Source of the DNA: Brasenia schreberi
Taxonomy: Eukaryota; Streptophyta; Magnoliopsida; Nymphaeales; Cabombaceae
DNA: 64,000 nucleotides
Direction of reading: 5' to 3'
Assembly (NCBI GenBank): GCA_036023115.1
Contig: JAYKKT010000064.1
Span: 8,316,501 to 8,380,500 of the forward strand
Part shown: one piece after another, positions 33,601 to 45,448 of the stretch
Layout of the letters: the number at the start of each line of letters is the position of its first letter
Position numbering within the stretch: the first letter of the stretch is position 1
The notes under the pieces: model-generated
Databases searched by the model: none
Seen by the model: only the letters and a program-made list of their open reading frames with translations
Told to the model about the DNA's origin: nothing
Translations under genes and position numbers: made by a program

Positions 33601-36369
33601 TCAAAAGCTTATTTGGAATTTGGGACTTGTCTCTCTTTTACATGGGAAGTGGCTTGGAGCCAAATTCCTTGATTTGATATTTCTTTAAAGGAGAGGCGTG
33701 ACCTTGATGAATCTTAAAATGGACTCCTGGATGACTTGATTGTGGTGCATCAACATTCTTAAAGGTTTGGAAATTAATGGGCACAGGTTTCGGAAATTTG
33801 AAAACTCATTTATTCATGACCACCAAAAAAAAAAGAAAAACCTTAGCTGCAGGTTAGAATGAAGCGAAGTGTAATTTCTTCACTAAACTATTGATGGGCC
33901 TTCTAGATAGTATAAACATGCAAAGTTTAGGCTCGGGAAAGTCTATTTTGTTTATGAATAGGTAGGTGTATACTGGAACAAATGAATTTTTTGGGGTAAA
34001 AAACTATGATGCTGCAATTTTTATTTTAGCTTTACTAAATTACTTTCGCTCCTGTAACTCTGAACTTTCTTGGAATGTATAGTAGCTTATCCTGGCTTTT
34101 CTTAGACAGGGAATCTGACAGTTCAATGTGGACGATTCTTAAATACAGACTTGGGGAGAACACAAACCAAAAATGTGAGTGTTAAGGAAGATCTTATAAA
34201 AGCGATATGCATGGTTGTAACACCATAGCATTTATCTGTTTGAGTAAGATGAATGTCTTGCCCACTTTATTACTGTCTCAACAACAACACGTTTACGTCA
34301 AACTTGCATTGTGTGCGATCCAAGGATTTTCATGAAGTATCAAGTCTGAATGATCCAGTAGGCGCTTCAAGATACAGGAGGATGCACAAGTGGTAAACCA
34401 AGCTAACATAAGCAGTTCTGGGTCCATTGATATTCTTTAGATCCGCAAAAGATTAAGGTACTACGTGATAATTGTGGAATAGTTTAAGCTGTAGTAAGCA
34501 TGTCATGCCATTGGACAGAAGATGCCTTGCAGGCCATCTCAGAAAAGTCTATGAAACAAAACTGGGACTTTGTTGTTGTATTCTGATGCTGGAGTGGCAT
34601 GCTGCAAATTGATAGCACGGTCAAGTATTCAGTTGCTGTCCATGTGTTATTCTTGATACTCTCAAGTTCCTGCTTTGAGAATGGCAGTTAAGATGTATGG
34701 TGTGGACTGTGGAATTTGACGAGAAAACCGGACAACCAAGTGTTCCGAAAGATGCCATAGAATTCTACCTTACTCTATATTCAAATCTGAAGTAGTATGT
34801 AGGACACCCTTTTTACCACAAGGTATGCATCACCATTGTTTAGATAAAAACAAATAATTTTCCACTCTTTTTTAGACTGGCGAAAATTATTCCAAATCTC
34901 TAATGATACATTATAACATACATGAAAAAACATGCCATTATGGACAAGATTATGCAGGCATTCCTAGAAAAAATGAGGGTACAGTATTGATATAGAGGCA
35001 GTACTGTGAAAGTATTATCTTAGGGTGTAATGGTATTACCAAGTGATGCAAGCATTCAATAACAAACTGTATGTGGGGCATTTGCAGACTTCTTCACTTC
35101 CTGCATTGAGAATGCCCGCTAATATGCATAATCTTCAAATTATGAAAAAACCAAACAACTGCTAGTGTGTCAAAAGGCATAGTAGGAGAAGCTCTTTTTT
35201 AGCTTTTCCATGAATATAAGACTCCATGAAACAGCATTGAGCATTAGTTACCATGTAATTAATAGCACAATGTGTCGGCTGATGCATTTTGCTGTAGCAG
35301 TCACAATTTGCATTGTCCAGAGACAATAGCAAGCTTCCACCATTTTTTTCTGAAAGACCTTCCTCCTTTCTCTTCTTCATAGATTTTCTTCTTCTTATTT
35401 TTCTTGTTTTCCTTTGCTTCCTTTCTTTTTCTCCCTCTCCTGTCTTGTTTTCTCCTTTTCCCTCTTCCTCTTGCTTGCTTCTTCTTTCTCTCATTCTTGC
35501 TTTTCTTTCTTTTCTTTCACCTCTTTTTCTTCCTCATACATTTGTTCAGTGTGCATTTTTGGGCTTTTGTATTGTACACATTTTTTTCTTGATTATATAT
35601 GAAATGTGATGTCTTTTTGACAAGAATCACCTTTTCAGTTTATATCTAAAAATAGTGATGCTTTAAGTTTTACGAGCATGTTAAGGAAGTAAATAATTTT
35701 TGAAGTTTGTTTAGATAGTTTGACATTTATCAGTGTATTGGATATATATCTTGTTTTTTTGTGGATTTACTATCTATCTTTTTTTTGGTTGCTTAACAGT
35801 TATGTACCTCTAAATCCATTGTATCTCCGATGTCTCTGCTCTGCTAATGCTTTAATAGGGTTGAGCATTAGCTCTCCGCAAATCATTATTTATAATTTAG
35901 TCTGCTTAAACAGTTGACAGCTTCCAAGGAATCCATACAATCAACATGATAGAGTTGTGTGTCATGGCACTCATTTTCATCAAAAGCATTTGGGTGTTTC
36001 CAACAATGATGTCAAGGAGGAAGGCCAGTTCCATGATATGCCATGATTGCTTCAAACATATATTATTTCCATCCTGTGCAAGCAAAAAGTTCAAATTTTC
36101 TTCCATAACCTGCTCCTCATTAGATTCATCTTTTACCATGTCCTGAAAGTGTTTCATTTATATGAAGTGTATTATGTTCTCTTAACTTTTATGCTTACAA
36201 GCAGCAAGTAACTACTTCATGCTTATAGCTCGCACCATCAAATCTAAGTTAAGTATTTCTAATATTGTGAAATCTGGTCTGTGCATCTAGGCATGGTCGA
36301 CCTAGTACTTACCTGCAAAACTATCTTGTGGAAGACTTAGTAGATCTCAACAATGTCGGTTTTAAAATA
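33601..36369. other. Intergenic, no supported gene
   Basis: AT-rich. The hydrophobic frames at 35313-35609 only translate the pyrimidine tract. The - strand frame 36157-35906 (EEQVMEENLNFLLAQDGNN) has a protein-like start but no family I recognise. Confidence 0.45.
35338..35535. repeat. Pyrimidine-rich low-complexity tract
   Basis: About 200 bases of almost pure C and T on the + strand with ttctt/ctttc motifs. Confidence 0.85.
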
Positions 36370-36500
36370 GAGAGAGGCCTCATAGGTGTTGGAAGGGAAC
36401 AATAAAACATGATATTGCATTTTAGAGCAAAATGCTAAAATGCCACAAACAAAAAATCCATCTAGCTGGCACCACTTAGTGTGGGAACATTCTTGGTTTT
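36370..36500 (+). mobile_element. Old RTE-type LINE 3' fragment
   Basis: aggtgttggaagggaacaat and the downstream catctagctggcaccac align with the LINE 3' end ([10 protein letters not shown]...region and the terminal gtagccgaccccgtct). Strongly diverged. Confidence 0.45.
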
Positions 36501-37059
36501 CTTTTGGTTTTGGTTGGTAGCCTATGAGAACATATAAACATTATCTCTCAATTCTCAAGTTTATTGAGGCTCTTTAACACATATTAGACAATCAAGCTTT
36601 ATTTCACGAATGCGATTATTCATATTTTGTTGTCTTGTGAACATGAGATATGTTGTCATTAGTTATATTTATAACTATGTTATCAATAGCGATTAACGTG
36701 TTAGCAGTTGACCTTAACATAGTGGTAGCAGAGGTATATCAGATTTAGTGGTACACTCTCATTTATGATTAAAAATAATATATATATATATATATATAAT
36801 GAATTCTCTAATTTTTAAGAAATATCAAGAAACACATAACCACCAATCAAACTAAACAAACAAAATTCTAATAAGACAAACCATAAATATCATGTGGTAT
36901 ATGCATATTAAATTGTTAACTTAAATTAAAAAACAAAAAGATAAATGTAGCAAGTTATTCTAACACAAAGTTTCTCGAAGCACTTATGTTACAAGTACAA
37001 ATGCCAATCATTACAAAAAAACAAATCCACTTAATTCAAACTATTTATGCTGCATTTAA
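36501..37059. other. Intergenic, AT-rich
   Basis: A short (TA)n run at about 36779-36798. Nothing else supported. Confidence 0.5.
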
Positions 37060-37800
37060 TGTTGTGGTACGGTTAATGCACCTACCATTGACGTACGCCT
37101 TTATGTAAAGGGGCCTCAACTGTATGATCATGTCCTCGGTAGGTCAGAGGAACTGAACTTCGGCTCTTGCATTTGGCCCGGTGTCGACTGCGGCCCATGC
37201 AGATTCATTCAAGGGGGAGATGGTTATGATGGAAAAGAGTCGGGAAGGAAGCTCCCTTACCAAGCTCTCGTACTCCCCCGAAACCCCCTCATTCAGGGGC
37301 AGGCAGCCCATCGATGACTGAGTTGGGCTTCCTCGGATCCGCGAAAAGAGTTCACTTTCGACGCTGATTTTAGACCCTTACTGAATGCTGTCTTTGCAGC
37401 CAATTTCTATGATGTAGAACTTACAATCTCTCATTTGGAGCCCGACACTATAAGACGAGCCGGGACAGGCTTGCTTATTTTGACGGGGTAGCCAGCACTT
37501 ACATAGAGAGTAGAGATGCATCACAAATAGCTAACCACAAATAGGATAGCTAACCGAAGGAAGAGAGCTAACTGAGGGGCGAAAGGTTTTCAGCCATAGA
37601 AAAGGGAAAAGGTTCAATAGATGAGCGAATTCAGAATACCTACCAGAAATACTAATCCAATCCATAATGACGTACCGGAAAATACAACTTCTTACTTGCG
37701 GGAGAAGCAAATACAACGGGTACACTAAGAAAGAAGATTGATGAAGTAGCAATTAATGCACTTCTTCGTAAGGCCATTGGAAAGCAATAGTCATATCCTC
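37060..37800. other. GC-richer segment, possible organelle-derived insert
   Basis: Base composition is clearly richer in G and C than both flanks, with little simple sequence and motifs of the style of plant mitochondrial intergenic DNA (ctctcgtactcccccgaaac, cctcggatccgcgaaaagag). No organelle gene was recognised. Both the origin and the limits are inference. Confidence 0.35.
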
Positions 37801-38655
37801 CAAGCTACCTAGAATGCCCTCCATCGGACGAGATTGTAAGGTGTAAGAAAATGTGGAGGAGACAAGCATGAAACCAACACTATACAGTGCATAAAGCTGG
37901 ATTCTCATAAATCAAAACATTTAACTAAATCATCAAATGAAACAGTAATAACAAGAGTGAGATTTCTTAAGTTTGAGCTGAACCAAGCAAGCCATTACTT
38001 GTGCTGCATGTAAGGAGAGTCCTACATAAACTCATATGGAAGCAAGCAATAATAGAAGCTAGAGGTTGTTAGTGGCATGTCCAGTCCATGTCACAAGCAC
38101 ACAAAGAAAGATGGAGAGACAAACATATATATAGAGAGAGACTACATGACTCCTTTGCACGGAGCATTAGAGGTGTCCAACGACAAGGTAGGACGAGAGA
38201 AGTTAAGGAAGAGAGACTTACATTGTTATTGGTGGTGGCCGCTGTTGTTAGTGATGCAACGGTGGAAGAGGAGAGAGGGAGAGAGAGAAGCATTAAAAAG
38301 TTCAAAAACCCTATAGGGTCTCTATTTGTTTTTATAAATGGTTTAAATTGGATCGGGTCGATCCATATTCATTTAGATCGACATGCCTGTTCGCAACCTT
38401 TTGCATAAGAAACTGATGTGATACTACCACATTCAAGGTCTTAATCTTCATGCTTCTTAGTGATACTACCACATTCCATAAGAAACAATGCATGTCTCTT
38501 TTCTGATTTGATTTTCAGCATATGTAATGACGAAAAACTGATTTTCTGCACTATATCTTATTCTTCTATGTGCATTTATGCTTTTTGACCAAATGAAAAT
38601 AAATTTACCAACCACTATATCATACTAGCTGCATCTTTTTCTAATTTTTCAATCC
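37801..38655. other. Intergenic, no supported gene
   Basis: Contains a short direct repeat gtgatactaccacattc at about 38415 and 38459. The 3' LTR and polypurine tract of element B2 would be expected near 38.2-38.6 kb but were not recognised. Confidence 0.4.
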
Positions 38656-38975
38656 TCTTGGCTGTCCATTTTTTAGCAACCTTCGTGGTTGCAACACTTT
38701 TCCAGCAACCTTCATAACTACAATATTTTTCAACTCAGCCTTCATGATTGTTCATCTTCAGTAACTTAATGGCTGCGATAATTTTCAGTAGCTTTTATAG
38801 TTGCAACAACACTTTAATTCAGTCTTCATGGGTGTCCTTTTTTAGCAGCTTCATGGCTGCAACAAACTTTTATCAACCTTGATGGTTGTTTTTCCAACAG
38901 CTTTCATAGCTACAAATTCCTATAACCTCACTGACTGCAACTAAAAATTATTTCAGCAGTCCTCATGACTGCGAT
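38656..38975 (-). repeat. Hairpin array of element B2, about 11 units
   Basis: Units of about 25-35 bp, mostly starting with a T-run, each contain a short inverted repeat around ttcat or a variant. Perfect examples are gcaaccttcgtggttgc (38676-38692), gcagcttcatggctgc (38845-38860), caaccttgatggttg (38874-38888) and gcagtcctcatgactgc (38956-38972). Where the left arm changes (aacc, agc, agtc), the right arm changes to match (ggtt, gct, gact). Other units have only partial pairing. The last 17-mer is identical to the one at 5122-5138 in B1. Confidence 0.7.
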
Positions 38976-39350
38976 CTTCAACATCCTTTTGGAGCATATT
39001 AACAGCATGCATGTCAAATCCATTTGAGATTGAATACTTCATGGTTGTCCATCACTTGTCCGCCTCTTCAAACTTTCTCAAAAACATCATTATCATCATA
39101 ATTCAGTTGTGCATCAACCTCTACCAACTGCAAACTCTCTCTTTCTCTCCAAAAAAGTGAGGTTCAATATTGATAAATATTTGTTATGTTCCTCCGTCGA
39201 GTGGCCAAACTCTGGACAACAGATTAGGTCTCCAAAGTTGGTCACCTCTTCTTCCATCTCCTTCTTAATTCAATTCAGATGTTTAATTATTGTGGCAAAG
39301 CCACATGCTGATTGGCATGCCAAGTGAAGGAGACAACAACTCTTGAGGCT
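38976..39350. other. B2 internal region, nothing recognised
   Basis: Between the hairpin array and the ArfGAP fragment. No motif was seen; it could be untranslated sequence of the captured transcript. Confidence 0.4.
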
Positions 39351-40182
39351 TTAGTGTACCTTGCCAGTGTCTTCGTTTGTGCTCACAAAACTAAAATTGC
39401 TTGCTGTTGAAGCCCAATCAGAAGAGCTTGAGGTTCCTTGCCATGCCTGCCTTACATGGGATCCCCATATAGTTCTGTGAGTGAACAAACACCATTTTTT
39501 CATACTTTGCATGAATGTACTCCTTTGTGGAAATGGAATCACCTGTAATAGGTTTTCTCATGGGAATCAACTGTTGCTTTTTCTCAGATTTATTGGAAAT
39601 GCTATGTATGTCATCAGAACTCAACTAATTTATGCAATGCAATTGAGCCTCCCAAATTGAGTTTGCAAACTCATTACGAAGTGATTGAAATAAATTAATC
39701 ACCGAAGGCTCCCAGACCTTGACATCAAGCGTTAGAGACCTCACCTTTGTTAAGTGCACACCAAGATTACGATGGACACTGGAGCATTCAATGCAAAGGA
39801 GAATACAAAGGTTCAAGGATACCCAACCTGGTTCCGAAGCACTACAATCTGCACACTTGTCATTGCCGTCAATTTTTCTTAGGACTTCAATTGGTTTCTC
39901 ATGTTTTATGTTGGACTTGTGTTGTACTATGCCTCTAGAAAAACGATCATGATTTCTTGTTATCAAGTTTTTTTCCAAATTGCACTCTTCAATTGTTGCA
40001 TGATCTACATTAGAAGAGCATTCAACCAAACTACTTTCACTAGCAGTACGTTGATGACCACCACTGCGTAGTAGGTTACAATGATGCATCAACTCACTTG
40101 TCTGGAAACTCAACAATGAAGCAATGACCCCAATTATCTTTTCAATCCAATCCATCTCATCAAGTGCACTCTTTGCTTGCAA
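39351..40182 (-). pseudogene. Captured ARF GTPase-activating protein fragment (PH end and ArfGAP domain)
   Basis: The - strand frame 40182-39625 (185 codons) reads the end of a PH domain (ALDEMDWIEKIIGVIASLLS), a linker, and an ArfGAP domain: IDGNDKCADCSASEPGWVSL, ILLCIECSSVHRNLGVHLTK, VRSLTLDVKVWEPSVI. The C-x2-C-x16-C-x2-C zinc motif and following Arg are present, so the order matches plant ACAP-type AGD proteins, which promote GTP hydrolysis on ARF GTPases in vesicle traffic. After a stop, 39624-39351 still reads YIHAKYEKMVFV, the region after the ArfGAP domain. BAR and ankyrin parts are absent. The domain is continuous without introns, as expected of copied mRNA, but I cannot compare it with the parent gene. 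It sits inside element B2 in element orientation. Confidence 0.85.
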
Positions 40183-40773
40183 TGTTTAGTTCTTTGTTGG
40201 TGAAATGATCCTGAAACAGAATCTTAGATCTAACTGTTCAACATCTACCTTAATAGTGGAAATCACTTGGATTCCCTGATTATGTTGAAATAAATCTCGA
40301 CTACTTCTTAGTGCTATTGCTATAGAACTCTTGTAATGACACTTGTAGTTTTTCTCGATAAGCATAATAAGAGTTTAAATTATTCTTTTTCAAAATCCTT
40401 GAATTCCTGCTACACAATAGACTTTATGGACGGTAAGCCAACGTATCATCATCAATGCCCTTCATTTTTCAGCACAACCCACAAAATCTGGGATGGACTA
40501 TATTTTCTATCCTCCTTTTTTCTATAACAACTTTCTTTATCAAGATGATGGACAACAGTTAACACTTTTCTTTCTTTTCTAAAATCGTGGAGATAATGCT
40601 TTCCTTTTTATCTTATCATTTCCACTAAGTCAGGAAGATGATATTCCATAACTATCTTTCTGGTTTGCTTTCCCATAAAATCAGAAAAGTAATCTATAAC
40701 TTATTTTTCTAGCTCCAGTATTTAATATTCAAAAAATGAAATTACTTTTAAAAAAAAAATCAAATCTTTTTTT
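40183..40773. other. B2 internal region, nothing recognised
   Basis: AT-rich with short frames only. Confidence 0.4.
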
Positions 40774-41130
40774 CTAGAATTTCTTGTAACCAACACTTTC
40801 CTTTTTCGTCTTCTTCTTCTTCTTCTTCCTTGACAAAACATTTGCATTAGGCTCAGGCCTTCCTTCCTTCTTTCTCAATGCATCAATTACTGGCATAAAA
40901 AATGGCATGATCAAAGACATACCTTTCTCAATCATCTTTTCTATTGTCAAATGTGAATCATCTAGTTTGAACACCTTCCTCTTACAATCACTAAGGGTGA
41001 TAATCGGACAACAATCACTGGACCACATTCACGAGTTCATACTCGACCAGAGATAGATTGTTGTCTTCCTTGAGATGAAATCGGCAGAATCAATGACTTC
41101 AACACGACCCCATTTGATAACAGCAAGCGG
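40774..41130 (-). pseudogene. Captured C-terminal fragment of an unidentified protein
   Basis: The - strand frame is open for about 40 codons (AVIKWGRVEVIDSADFISRK), has a stop near 41035, and continues 41028-40774 to a natural-looking end: VFKLDDSHLTIEKMIEKGMS, MPFFMPVIDALRKKEGRPEP, then a run of lysines and VGYKKF-stop. Composition and ending suggest the C-terminus of a host gene. I do not recognise the family. It is in the same orientation as its neighbours in B2. Confidence 0.45.
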
Positions 41131-41295
41131 ATTCGCTTCCTAGATACTCTGTTCAACTAACTTTACTTCCCAACAATGATCTACCTCCATTCGACCATTG
41201 ATATGCTCTCTTCACTTTCTTTTTCTCATTCGATCTTGTGTGCCAGAGGCTTTGTGATACTTGTTACCCAAACTTTGAGATGAGAATATTCAGCA

Positions 41296-41600
41296 TCACT
41301 TGGTTCTATTTATGACTCGCTATGTAAGGTCCACAAGTGAAAATGTACAAAGGAGTACATTTTTATCATATGTTTCAGGAAGGGACTTCATAGCCAGGGC
41401 AACAAGGTTGGCAAGCTTAGCTGCCAGTTCTATTGTTCCTTGTATTCCTTGGCTTTTGCCAAGATATTCAAGTGCATGTCAATGTCTGCAGCATCCTCAA
41501 ATCCTCGATCAACATCACCGTGTAGCTGAGGGAACTCTTCCATAGCAAATAATATTGGAGCAGTCACAATCCCCTTGCAGCAGGATTGTAGTTGGAGACG
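41296..41600 (-). pseudogene. Captured C-terminus of a solanesyl (polyprenyl) diphosphate synthase
   Basis: The - strand reads KGIVTAPILFAMEEFPQLHG, DVDRGFEDAADIDMHLNILA, then after a one-base frameshift near 41435 GIQGTIELAAKLANLVALAM, KSLPE, LVDLT-stop-RVINRTK-stop. This is the last part of the plant long-chain trans-prenyltransferase that makes the side chain of ubiquinone or plastoquinone, reaching its normal stop codon at 41296-41298. The catalytic DDxxD motifs are upstream and absent. It begins shortly after the B2 primer-binding site. The frameshift and stop make it nonfunctional. Confidence 0.8.
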
Positions 41601-41677
41601 TTGATTGATTGGCGAGATGTCCCCTTCCACCGGTATTCGTCTGCCGTCACCTTATACTCCTCCCAACGATCAAGATA

Positions 41678-41690
41678 GGATCTAATACCA
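41678..41690 (-). other. Primer-binding site of element B2
   Basis: The - strand reads TGGTATTAGATCC directly after the LTR, a variant of the initiator methionine tRNA complement seen in B1. Confidence 0.75.
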
Positions 41691-41992
41691 TGTTGGAACG
41701 TGTGGGAACTACAACAAATAATCAAATAATAAAAAATAATCATAAAAAACAAAGAGTAAAATGAGAGATCGGAGAAGGGGGCAGACCCTCCAATGGAGGC
41801 CACCCCCCTCTATTTCTATCTTACTTTTAATCAACTCTTATCCCTAATATAAAACGTTCAGCCCTTATATAATGAGCTATAAAATATAAAATGATCAAAA
41901 TGTCCTTAGTACCACAGGAAATTACAATAATACCCAAATCAGAAATTACAAAACTAACACTAAAAAACAACGGATACATATACTCTTTAACA
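41691..41992 (-). repeat. 5' LTR of element B2 (about 302 bp)
   Basis: The - strand begins TGTTAAAGAGTATATG and ends CCAACA, next to the primer-binding site. It shares with the B1 LTRs the blocks ggaggcc, cagcccttatata and the aaattacaaaactaacac region. It carries a TATA box (tatataagg on the - strand). Confidence 0.8.
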
Positions 41993-42675
41993 AGTTTGAG
42001 GTTGAAGCTAGAACTGAATCAAACCATGAACTATCGGTTCAGTTATGTCCATGCCATGGTTTGGTTTGGTTCTCTGAAAACTAGGAACCACGAATAGCAG
42101 TTTGGTACTTTTACAGTTATCTTAGATGCTAGTTGGTTGAGGAGGGCATTCAAGAAATGGATGTTGATCATGCAGTCGTGCCAGGATTGTGTAGAAGACA
42201 AAGCATGAAGTTTATTACCATTTTCGAATTAATGTAAATTATGGTGTATGATATTGAAATTCTACATAGTGCAGATTTTTTATATAATTTATCTGGATTT
42301 TAGTGAGATATTATATGATGAAAAGAAAGTTGTTTATATTTAGAGAATTTTTAGCATCTCATGAGTTGGTTTGCATCTTGATGGAGACATTGTGGACCCA
42401 TAATGTTTTGTTTTGCTACATTCCCAAATGGACAGTAATTTTCATATTATGGGTTGTGCTGTGTCATATGCCTTGTGGTACCAATCTCATAAAAGGGAAT
42501 CCCAAACACGATGCAATTTGCATAGATATTAATTGGGTTGGGCAAGACCATGAATGTGTTAAGTCATGCCTATGTCGGGTTTTCATGTTAGGTAATGTAG
42601 TATGCCGAGTTTTCAAGCTAGGTATTACATTGCCTGAGATTTCCTGTTTTGATTACTGTTTGTAATATATATAGG
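41993..42675. other. Intergenic, no supported gene
   Basis: The frame 42303-42665 (+, 120 codons) has odd composition rich in Cys and aromatic residues and no recognised motif. I do not call it a gene. Confidence 0.4.
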
Positions 42676-43095
<420 letters not shown>

Positions 43096-43352
43096 ATATA
43101 TAAAGAGAGAAATTGGTATATGTGTACATTTTTCTATCCTCAAGTCCATTAAAAGATCTTCATTATTTCATTTACTAATGAAGATTTGAATTTAAAAAAT
43201 TGGTACTTAGCATTAGTATACCCATCATTGCATTAAATACTTTTAAAATTCAAATCACTTCCATTCATTATATTATTATATTATGTAACGGTATTGATAT
43301 TTAAGTGAATTTAAGCATCAATTGTTTGAACATTGATTACATTCTCTATTTC

Positions 43353-43383
<31 letters not shown>

Positions 43384-43832
43384 AATGCTCATCAAGGGTT
43401 TGCCATACGTGAGACCCAACTCACAATGGACATGGCTAGTCGACAGAGGTTTGAGTCAGAATCGGGCCCCAAATTAGTTGGACTCAAAACCGTGACCAGA
43501 AACCATGAGGAACATGTCACTTTTGTTTCAGAACTGTCTACAATTGGATCTAGTGTCGGGTAGAATCGAACCCGACGCAAACCATATCCGACCCGTTTGT
43601 ATCCCAATAACCGGAGAGAGAGAACTAGAAGGACGATTAGATGCGAGAGGGAAACCTTCTGGAGCCTTCGTTAGCGGAAGCATCTGGAAGCGACTTCGCC
43701 CCCCCCCCCCCGCCCCCGCCCCCTCCGTCTTAGCGTCTCTCCTTCTTTTACTCTCTCTCCCTCCTTGTCTCGGTTGCTCGATCGTCTGCTCTCTCTGTCG
43801 ATTGTTAGACCGCAGAAGAAGAGGAAGGAAGA
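43096..43832 (+). promoter_or_regulatory. Upstream region and 5' leader of the AHA1 gene
   Basis: AT-rich to 43350, then (TA)n-(TG)n at 43354-43384, then GC-rich sequence. The presumed leader has a C-run at about 43700-43713 and a CT-rich stretch to 43800. No clear TATA box near the expected start. The leader assignment rests on position and composition only. Confidence 0.3.
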
Positions 43833-45448
43833 ATGGCGAAGTATGGAGAAGGAGACAAGAGGTGGATTGTAGAAGAGCGCGCAGATGGCCAGAACGTTCA
43901 CAACTGGCATTGGACAGAGAAGGACTGCATGGAATGGACGAAGCGTCTCCTTTCTAAGCTTCTTGAGGACGTCCAGATCCTCTGCGGCGAAGGAAATCTC
44001 TGGATCCGGACGAAGAAGCTCGAGAAGGTCGACGGAGAGGCCTACGTCAACATTCGCAAGGGAAAGATCATCCCCGGCTACGAGATCTCTATCAGTCTAT
44101 CCTGGGAGGGCGAGGCCAAGGATTCCGGCGGAAAAACCCTTCTGAAGGCCGACGGAAACGTCGAGTTCCCCTACATCGCCGACGAAAACGCCGGTGACGA
44201 TCCTGAAATTAAGTTTAGCATTAAAGATGAGGGCGAGATAGGGCGGCGTATCAAGGAAGCTTTCATCGCCAATGGAAAGCCTATCTTGCTTGAGAAGGTG
44301 AGGGAATATGTGAAAGGAATGAGTGCAGGAGGCCCTGCTAAGGACGAACTTGAACTGAAGTCGGAGGCCGAGAAGGCGAAGCTTCCGGCAGCTGCAGCGA
44401 AGGAGGGAACGGCGGAGAATAAGAAGAAGCAGACGCCGAAGAAGGAAGGGTTTAGGACGATTAGCTTGACGGAGAGGTTCAATTGTAGGGCGAGGGATCT
44501 GTACGAGATACTGATGGATGAGAATCGCTGGAGAGGATTCACTCAAAGCAATGCGAGGATCAACAGAAACGTAGGAGGAGAAGTGTCGTTCTTTGACGGC
44601 TCGATCACGGGCGTGAACATGGAGTTGCATGAGGCTAAGAGCATTGTTCAGAAATGGAGGTTTTCTAGCTGGCCCGATGGATTGTACTCGACGGTGCGAA
44701 GCATTTCCGTACCTCTGCATCTATCATTATGGTTCCGTGGTGTTTCTGTGAATTCCTTATAGTTTTCTGATTGTTTTTCAGGTCAAATTGACATTTGATG
44801 AGCCGGAGCCTGGTTTAACCATCATTAAGCTTGTTCAGACGGACGTTCCTGAGGAAGACAGGTTTGTTTTTGACATTTCTTCTTCCCCTTCATTGTGGTT
44901 TTCTTTGGATGTTATGGACTTTTCTTATGCTTTAAATGTTGGTTCTATTGTGCTTCCTTTGTTGGGAAATTCGATTGCGATGTGAGTTCTTGCTTTTAGA
45001 TACATTTGGGTGCTCCCTTCTACTGTACTTTCCTATTGACGATGGCTCGAATACTTGATCCCGGAATGTCAATTCGTGAAGCAAGGAGTGACTATTATTT
45101 TATGTTGACACAGTCGATTGTATTTCCTGATATTCTTTTAGGATGTCATTCGATGATCTTCAATTAGATGAAAAAGTAATAGGGCAATTATTAGTTGGTG
45201 CTTGTGTTTGGGGAGTGCCACTTCTTCTTTTTTCTCAAGTGTACAGGTGGAGCATTTGTAAACCAGCTCATGTTTATTTGTCCTCATTGTTTCTCTTTAA
45301 ATTCATTCTCTCGGGCTTACATTCTTGCTCTGCTTTCTTATGCGCAATTGGCAGATACGGGAATGCCACGGTTGTTGAGAATACTGAAAGAGGATGGAGA
45401 GAGCTAATCTTCTATAAGATACGTGCTGTTTTTGGCTTTGGAATCTGA
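43833..45448 (+). CDS. AHA1: Activator of Hsp90 ATPase homologue (AHA1 type)
   Basis: Exons 43833-44693, 44782-44861 and 45355-45448 with GT-AG introns of 88 and 493 bp join without frame errors to 344 residues, near the usual length. The co-chaperone binds the Hsp90 middle domain and stimulates its ATPase in the cytosol. The N-terminal Aha1 domain (about residues 25-165) starts with the signature NVHNWHWTEKDCMEW and continues GEAYVNIRKGKIIPGYEISI. A charged linker rich in Ala and Lys follows (about 170-210). The C-terminal AHSA1/Bet v1-like domain (about 215-344) reads RDLYEILMDENRWRGFTQSN, WPDGLYST, VKLTFDEPEPGLTIIKLVQT, YGNATVVENTERGWRELIF and ends AVFGFGI. Exon 1 is GC-rich. The start ATG is the first in frame with the conserved N-terminus. 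No defects seen. Confidence 0.95.

Larger units (their letters stand above)
38656..41992 (-). mobile_element. Gene-carrying LTR retrotransposon B2, 3' end lost or unrecognised
   Basis: On the - strand a 5' LTR (41691-41992) and adjacent primer-binding site (41678-41690) are followed by fragments of host genes in this order: solanesyl diphosphate synthase C-terminus, a lysine-rich unidentified C-terminus, then PH-ArfGAP. A hairpin array like that of B1 comes last. The LTR is related to the B1 LTRs (shared ggggcagaccctccaatgga-type segment and cccttatata TATA region). No gag or pol motif was seen. The left limit is set at the hairpin array because no second LTR was found. Confidence 0.7.

Noticed and set aside
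35313..35609. Hydrophobic Phe/Leu/Ser-rich frames resembling membrane proteins
   Set aside because: They translate a pyrimidine-rich low-complexity tract in several frames at once.
44097..44720. A 207-codon - strand frame opposite AHA1
   Set aside because: Antisense shadow of a well-supported AHA1 exon; no family resemblance.
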